DNA of 43,019 bases, taken from the NCBI GenBank assembly GCA_902792515.1, contig CADAZX010000031.1:1-43019 (forward strand), in the 5' to 3' direction. The notes under the pieces were generated by a model. The model did no database searches. It worked only from the letters and a program-made list of their open reading frames with translations, and was not told the origin of the DNA. The stretch comes from an uncultured Ruminococcus sp. (GTDB taxonomy: Bacteria > Bacillota > Clostridia > UBA1212). Both the position numbers and the translations under genes were made by a program. This document shows positions 39,594 to 43,019 of this stretch, piece after piece. How positions within the stretch are numbered: the stretch's first letter is position 1; each line of letters begins with the position of its first letter.

Positions 39594-40928
39594 TTACGAA
39601 CGCATGTTCCGTTTTGACGAGAGGTTAAAGTAGAGAACGACCGGAATCGCGACTATGGAAAGGAGTGCGGAGATAATTTTCGATTTGTCGGCGAACAGCT
39701 GCGTGGTGAACAGTGTAAGGAGAATCGGTACGATCTGCTCATTGAAGCTCCTTCTGAAAATGAAGCCGGTGTCCCGGTCAACTTTTATTGAGGATGAGAG
39801 GTCGGTGACGCCGAGCTTTTTTCGCAGATGGGCGGGGACTCCGATCACGAGCTCCGGAGAGACAGGGATGTTCGTTGTCAGAAATGCGTCCTTATCGTCG
39901 AGCTCGAGGACCCTGCAGCTGACTGATTTTTTGCGGTACCGGAGAAACACTCTGTCCATGGGGTCTATGCCGAGGAGGCTCATGTTTGATGCGGTCATTC
40001 GCACGATGTCGGAGCCCTCGTCGGGGTCGTAGGGGCGACGGCACATTAGAGAGACTGTGCTTTTGCCGACGTAAAAGTCGCTGAGCCTGCGCAAAACACC
40101 GCGCCTGTCAGGGTTGTCAATCGACTCGATAACCGGAAGTACGCGGATGTCCGTGCCTAGGATGTCGTTCAGGAGCTTTTGCGCACGGCGCTTGGCTACG
40201 TAGTCCGCGTCCTCGGAGACAAGATGCTCGTCGCCGGGGTAGATGGTTTTTATCAGTTCGAGATCCTCGGCACGATTCGCGCTCTCAAGGCTTTCACAGA
40301 CGGTTTTCCACTGCGTAACCGCAAGCTTGGAGGGCAGTTCGAGTCCGAGCCACAGGCGCTGCTTTCTGTTGAGCCTGACAGAGCCGCGGGGCAGTCCCGA
40401 ATCCACGATGATGTGTTCGCGTTTGACGATCATGTTTTCGCCGGTCTGGGCGTTCAGCACCTCGAAAAGGCCGCAGGGGGAGCGGTCAAAAGCCGCGGAC
40501 AGTCCAAAGGCGTCCTCCGGAGAGACCACAAGGTTGTTTTCGCGGATGTTATCGATCCGCTGAACCATCACGTTTGTGTATTTGTTTTCGACGTAGCGGG
40601 TGAAAACCGCGTTTTCGCCGTCCTCGAGACCAAGTGTCTCCCGGACGTAAGGAGTGCATATAAAGCAACCGTCGGGTGCGCTTTTTGAGAACGTTGCCCT
40701 GACTTCCAGAAAACTGTTGGTCGCGGGGTTGACGGCGAGCAGACGTTCACCGGGGGCGAAGCCGGCGCTTTGGCTCACACCTGCCACGTTAAGTTCATGT
40801 ACAGTGAGACGCCCCTGCACAAGCGTAAGCGACGCTCTTCCGGAGAGAATGTCACGGTAACGGTTTTTCCCGTGCGTTATCACGGGGTTTTCGTCTGTAA
40901 AATCGAAAACGGGTTGTCTGTTTTTCAT
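39594..40928 (-). CDS. Unrecognised protein with repeated beta-barrel-like domains and a C-terminal membrane anchor
   Basis: A 444-residue protein of unknown function. Two similar-looking beta-rich stretches occur (about 35-195 and 275-390). The second, with MTASNMSLLGIDPMDRVFLRYRKKSV and LTTNIPVSPELVIGVPAHLRKKLGV, resembles the double-psi beta-barrel of Cdc48-type N-domains or AbrB-like folds; this is fold-level inference only. LNRKQRLWLGLELP and LVVSPEDAFGL occur in the first half. The C-terminus (about 418-436, ISALLSIVAIPVVLYFNL) is one hydrophobic helix with a short basic tail, so the protein may be tail-anchored with its bulk in the cytoplasm. RBS GGTGA precedes the start. It follows the amidohydrolase-like gene by 42 bases on the same strand. 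Confidence 0.7.
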   Translation of the reverse strand: MKNRQPVFDFTDENPVITHGKNRYRDILSGRASLTLVQGRLTVHELNVAGVSQSAGFAPGERLLAVNPATNSFLEVRATFSKSAPDGCFICTPYVRETLGLEDGENAVFTRYVENKYTNVMVQRIDNIRENNLVVSPEDAFGLSAAFDRSPCGLFEVLNAQTGENMIVKREHIIVDSGLPRGSVRLNRKQRLWLGLELPSKLAVTQWKTVCESLESANRAEDLELIKTIYPGDEHLVSEDADYVAKRRAQKLLNDILGTDIRVLPVIESIDNPDRRGVLRRLSDFYVGKSTVSLMCRRPYDPDEGSDIVRMTASNMSLLGIDPMDRVFLRYRKKSVSCRVLELDDKDAFLTTNIPVSPELVIGVPAHLRKKLGVTDLSSSIKVDRDTGFIFRRSFNEQIVPILLTLFTTQLFADKSKIISALLSIVAIPVVLYFNLSSKRNMRS

Positions 40929-40970
40929 TTTATCACCGGTTATTTTTTATTCGTACGCCGCGGTGCGGTT

Positions 40971-41654
40971 TCAGCGGCGGTTCATCTCGGTAACGATCCT
41001 CTCGAGCGCCTTCAGCACCGATGAACACATCGAATAGTCGTATTTTTCAAGCACGGCGCCTGTTTCTTTGTCTGTCACGTGCCGGACAACAGGCATCAGG
41101 AGCCGGGAGTTAATTTCTATCTGCAGGCCGGAAATGCCGCACTCGCGCGCAATGTGCGAAGAAACGGTTTCCGGCTTTGATGCGCTGAAGGGCACGTCGA
41201 CCACAAGAGGACCGATTTTCAGCTTCACAAAAGACGCGACGGCAGTAAAAAAGAAATCCTTGTCAGGGACGTTTTTCATGTTGCCCGTGCCGACGTTGAC
41301 ACCTGTTTTTCTGACGGGCGAGAGCTGATGGAGGTCGAGGACGTAACGGATACCGTTGTCGCGAACATAAAACGCAAGAGCATCGCGGTAAGGCGAGACA
41401 GTGTCGTAGTTCGCGTCGTCGCCGAAATTGGCGGTTTTGACGATGACGGGACAACCGGTCGACTCGTGAAGCATCATGGCGAGAGCGCCTGTCTGAGGCT
41501 CGGAGTGCTTTTTGACACCTCCGCGTGTCTGTGAGACGCTGTGCGGTGCGGAAATCGCAATTCTACCGTCACCCGGAAGCAGCATGAAAGAGCCTTCGCC
41601 TTCTTCTCTCATGAAATCAGCTGTGTACTTTTCGAATTTTTTACGGCTGAACAT
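40971..41654 (-). CDS. N-formylglutamate amidohydrolase-like hydrolase
   Basis: A 227-residue protein. ISAPHSVSQTR (about 34-44), VLDLHQLSP (about 105-113) and LQIEINSRLL (about 180-189) match in order the His and Glu metal/catalytic motifs of the N-formylglutamate amidohydrolase (HutG-like) family. It is shorter than typical HutG (about 260-280 residues), lacks a signal peptide, and no histidine-degradation genes are nearby, so the true substrate is open; peptidic or amidated small molecules are possible. It has its own extended -10 promoter and heads a two-gene operon with the tail-anchored protein. Confidence 0.72.
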   Translation of the reverse strand: MFSRKKFEKYTADFMREEGEGSFMLLPGDGRIAISAPHSVSQTRGGVKKHSEPQTGALAMMLHESTGCPVIVKTANFGDDANYDTVSPYRDALAFYVRDNGIRYVLDLHQLSPVRKTGVNVGTGNMKNVPDKDFFFTAVASFVKLKIGPLVVDVPFSASKPETVSSHIARECGISGLQIEINSRLLMPVVRHVTDKETGAVLEKYDYSMCSSVLKALERIVTEMNRR

Positions 41655-41692
41655 TCTGTAAAGCTCCGTTTCTTGGAAATAATACCACGGTT

Positions 41693-41721
41693 ATTCTACC
41701 ACCGGCGGAACTATATTTCAA
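41693..41721 (-). promoter_or_regulatory. Promoter of the amidohydrolase-like operon
   Basis: On the minus strand TTGAAA (complement of 41716-41721) and TAGAAT (complement of 41693-41698) are 17 bp apart, with extended TGGTAGAAT. A second extended -10-like box, TGGTATTAT, lies at 41679-41687 (minus) without a -35. Confidence 0.65.
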
Positions 41722-41731
41722 CATTGAAAAG

Positions 41732-41762
41732 GCGCCTCTCCGCGCCTTCTCCGCGCCTCTCC
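41732..41762. repeat. Degenerate 10-11-bp tandem array
   Basis: Units are GCGCCTCTCC, GCGCCTTCTCC and GCGCCTCTCC, followed by GCGAAAG. It lies just upstream of the minus-strand promoter -35 box. Confidence 0.75.
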
Positions 41763-41854
41763 GCGAAAGAAAACTCTTCAAACACCACGCACTGAAGAGA
41801 CAAGGCGCCGGACGACGGCGTCAGGGACATTAGACTTCATAAAGGCATTTTCTG

Positions 41855-41884
41855 TTGCGGTGAAGGATAGAAAAGTGGTATAAT
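41855..41884 (+). promoter_or_regulatory. Promoter of the M48-like protease gene
   Basis: TTGCGG (41855-41860) and TATAAT (41879-41884) are 18 bp apart, with extended TGGTATAAT. About 100 bases separate it from the start codon. Confidence 0.7.
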
Positions 41885-41981
41885 TCGCTTAACGAAAAAG
41901 GTTCCCGCGGCGGCGGAAAACGTGCGGGAAAGACTTGCCGGAAAGGCGTATCGAGAGGTTTATCGGAGGGGGAGAGAGCTT

Positions 41982-43019
41982 ATGTGGATCCAGCACAAGA
42001 AAACTAACGGCGACAGAATCAATACGCGATGGGAAGTAATCAAACTTGTATTGTCGCTCGTGATCAGCGGCGCGTCGGTGGCGTGCGGTTTCATTATAAA
42101 AGGAAGAACAACTGAGACGGTAAAAAACGCCGTCGAAAACGCCGCCGGGATAACTCTCTGCGCGCTTATCGCGACTCTTTTTATCCTTCTTTTAGGCGGT
42201 TACATAGCACTCTCAAATTTAAAGAAGAATTACAAAAAGAAGACGGTCAGACAAGGGCAGGAGGAGTTTCTCGATCTGAAGGAGCGGATAAGAAAGTCGT
42301 GGAGGCGCGAACTTGCGAAGGTGACGTGGACGCGGATCGCGGGCCTGGCGCTCAAGATCGTTTTCGTGCTCACCGGAATCTGTTTAGGGATGGCGATCTC
42401 GCTGTACGGCATGTCGCCCTATGGATTCGTTACCGGCTGCATCGCGTCGTTTGTGCTTGTTTTTGCGGGTATTGGCAGAATGGCCACGCCGATCACGTCC
42501 GATTATCTCAAGGACAGCGAGTACTACGTCACGGAGGAGGAGTTCCCGGAGGTCTACGCTACAGTGAAAAGAGCCGCGAAAACGATGGAAGTGGACGGCA
42601 GGTTTTTTGTCGCGATCGACGGCTCCTCGAACGCGGGAATAGGCGACTACCGCAGAAACGACTACTCGATTATTATCGGCGCGATGCTGCTCGGAGTGAT
42701 CACCGAGGAGGAACTCTACACGGTGCTGCTGCATGAGCTTGCGCACGTGAAAAGCGGGATTCACAAGAGGCTGAGCCGCGAGGAGCATCTGCTCCACTGG
42801 CTGATGAACGGTGTTCCGAACACGGTCTGGCAGAAGTTCATCAGAATGTTTTACAACTCATTTGAGACGCTGTTCGCGTTCAGGCTGTCGCTTTTTAACG
42901 CGATGTTTTCGACCGTGAGGGAAGAGGATGCCGACAAGATGGCGTTCGAGAGGTGCGACAGGGAGGTCGCGGCGTCGGCGCTCATAAAAATCTCTTTCGA
43001 CCAGATGTGCTCCTGGGAG
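41982..43019 (+). CDS. M48-like membrane metalloprotease, N-terminal part, cut by the window edge
   Basis: The open frame from ATG 41982 (RBS GGAGGGGGAGAG) runs 346 codons to the window end without a stop. Two hydrophobic segments at about 22-38 and 55-75 are followed by a charged cytoplasmic stretch and a further pair (about 122-165). The zinc-binding motif HELAH is at residues 251-255, and EEDAD at 314-318 supplies the third ligand, the arrangement of M48 (HtpX/Ste24-like) peptidases. The remainder of the protein and its C-terminal domain are outside the window. Substrate unknown; membrane-protein quality control is the usual role of the family. Confidence 0.85.
   Translation, partial: MWIQHKKTNGDRINTRWEVIKLVLSLVISGASVACGFIIKGRTTETVKNAVENAAGITLCALIATLFILLLGGYIALSNLKKNYKKKTVRQGQEEFLDLKERIRKSWRRELAKVTWTRIAGLALKIVFVLTGICLGMAISLYGMSPYGFVTGCIASFVLVFAGIGRMATPITSDYLKDSEYYVTEEEFPEVYATVKRAAKTMEVDGRFFVAIDGSSNAGIGDYRRNDYSIIIGAMLLGVITEEELYTVLLHELAHVKSGIHKRLSREEHLLHWLMNGVPNTVWQKFIRMFYNSFETLFAFRLSLFNAMFSTVREEDADKMAFERCDREVAASALIKISFDQMCSWE

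Larger units (their letters stand above)
41655..41981. other. Divergent intergenic region
   Basis: No gene is supported. The region holds two divergent promoters (41693-41721 minus; 41855-41884 plus) and a degenerate 10-bp tandem array (41732-41762) between them. The part from 41770 to 41850 shows nothing recognisable. Confidence 0.6.

Noticed and set aside
1..43019. tRNA, rRNA, known riboswitch or prophage genes
   Set aside because: Scanning by eye found no cloverleaf ending in a CCA-like arm, no rRNA signature, no conserved riboswitch core and no integrase or structural phage protein.

Overview
The window looks like a chromosomal segment of an uncultured, fairly GC-rich member of the Clostridia (Firmicutes). 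The basis is gene families (VanZ-like, YhfC-type membrane protease, TfoX-N, DUF3795, many GNATs, DUF4143 ATPase, low-GC-type pyrimidine-nucleoside phosphorylase plus DeoD), strong AGGAGG-type ribosome binding sites and sigma-A-like promoters, many with an extended TGGTATAAT -10 box. No rRNA, tRNA, CRISPR array, phage structural gene or recognisable transposase was seen.

Layout. 1-12.1 kb: a run of mostly small genes, all on the + strand, each with its own RBS. They encode the C-terminal end of a serine hydrolase, a 5'(3')-deoxyribonucleotidase-like HAD protein, five GNAT domains in four genes, Ogt, a nitrilase-superfamily amidase, an HD protein, TfoX-N, VanZ and YdeI-like proteins, a uracil-DNA-glycosylase/alpha-beta-hydrolase fusion, a DUF3795 protein, YhfC and an SDR. 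12.1-18.9 kb: minus-strand genes. A nucleoside salvage/catabolism operon reads tdk, deoC, deoD, a deoB-cdd fusion and pdp from a clear promoter; a structured 400-bp intergenic element separates it from a URO-D-family gene. 18.9-24.2 kb: an accessory-looking stretch with an orphan HipA-like kinase, a Schlafen/AlbA-type ATP-binding protein, a divergent metallophosphoesterase sharing a control region full of TTGACAAC octamers, and a DUF4143 ATPase bracketed by 30-bp direct repeats. 24.5-34.2 kb: a GH36/clan-D glycosidase, a SanA/YdcF-like protein with a lysine-rich repeat tail, an SDR, a membrane-anchored alkaline phosphatase, an ABC exporter pair, an AlkD-like protein fused to a ferredoxin-thioredoxin-reductase-type Fe-S domain, and thioredoxin. 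34.3-43.0 kb: an FtsX-like permease with its ATPase, a small membrane protein, a WbqC-like protein, a minus-strand pair (N-formylglutamate-amidohydrolase-like hydrolase plus an unrecognised tail-anchored protein), and the start of an M48-like membrane metalloprotease cut by the window edge.

How the genes work together. The clearest pathway is the deo operon: DeoD and Pdp release (deoxy)ribose-1-phosphate, DeoB converts it to the 5-phosphate, DeoC splits deoxyribose-5-phosphate, Cdd deaminates (deoxy)cytidine, and Tdk salvages thymidine. A second linked set is AlkD-FTR followed by thioredoxin, suggesting a small iron-sulfur/disulfide redox pair.

The most interesting observations are three in-frame fusions (DeoB-Cdd, UDG-hydrolase, AlkD-FTR), the operator-like octamer array at 21.9-22.05 kb, the inserted DUF4143 gene, the folded intergenic element at 13.2-13.6 kb, and several different degenerate micro-tandem arrays sitting at or near stop codons and promoters. 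All functional statements rest on reading motifs; no database search was run.
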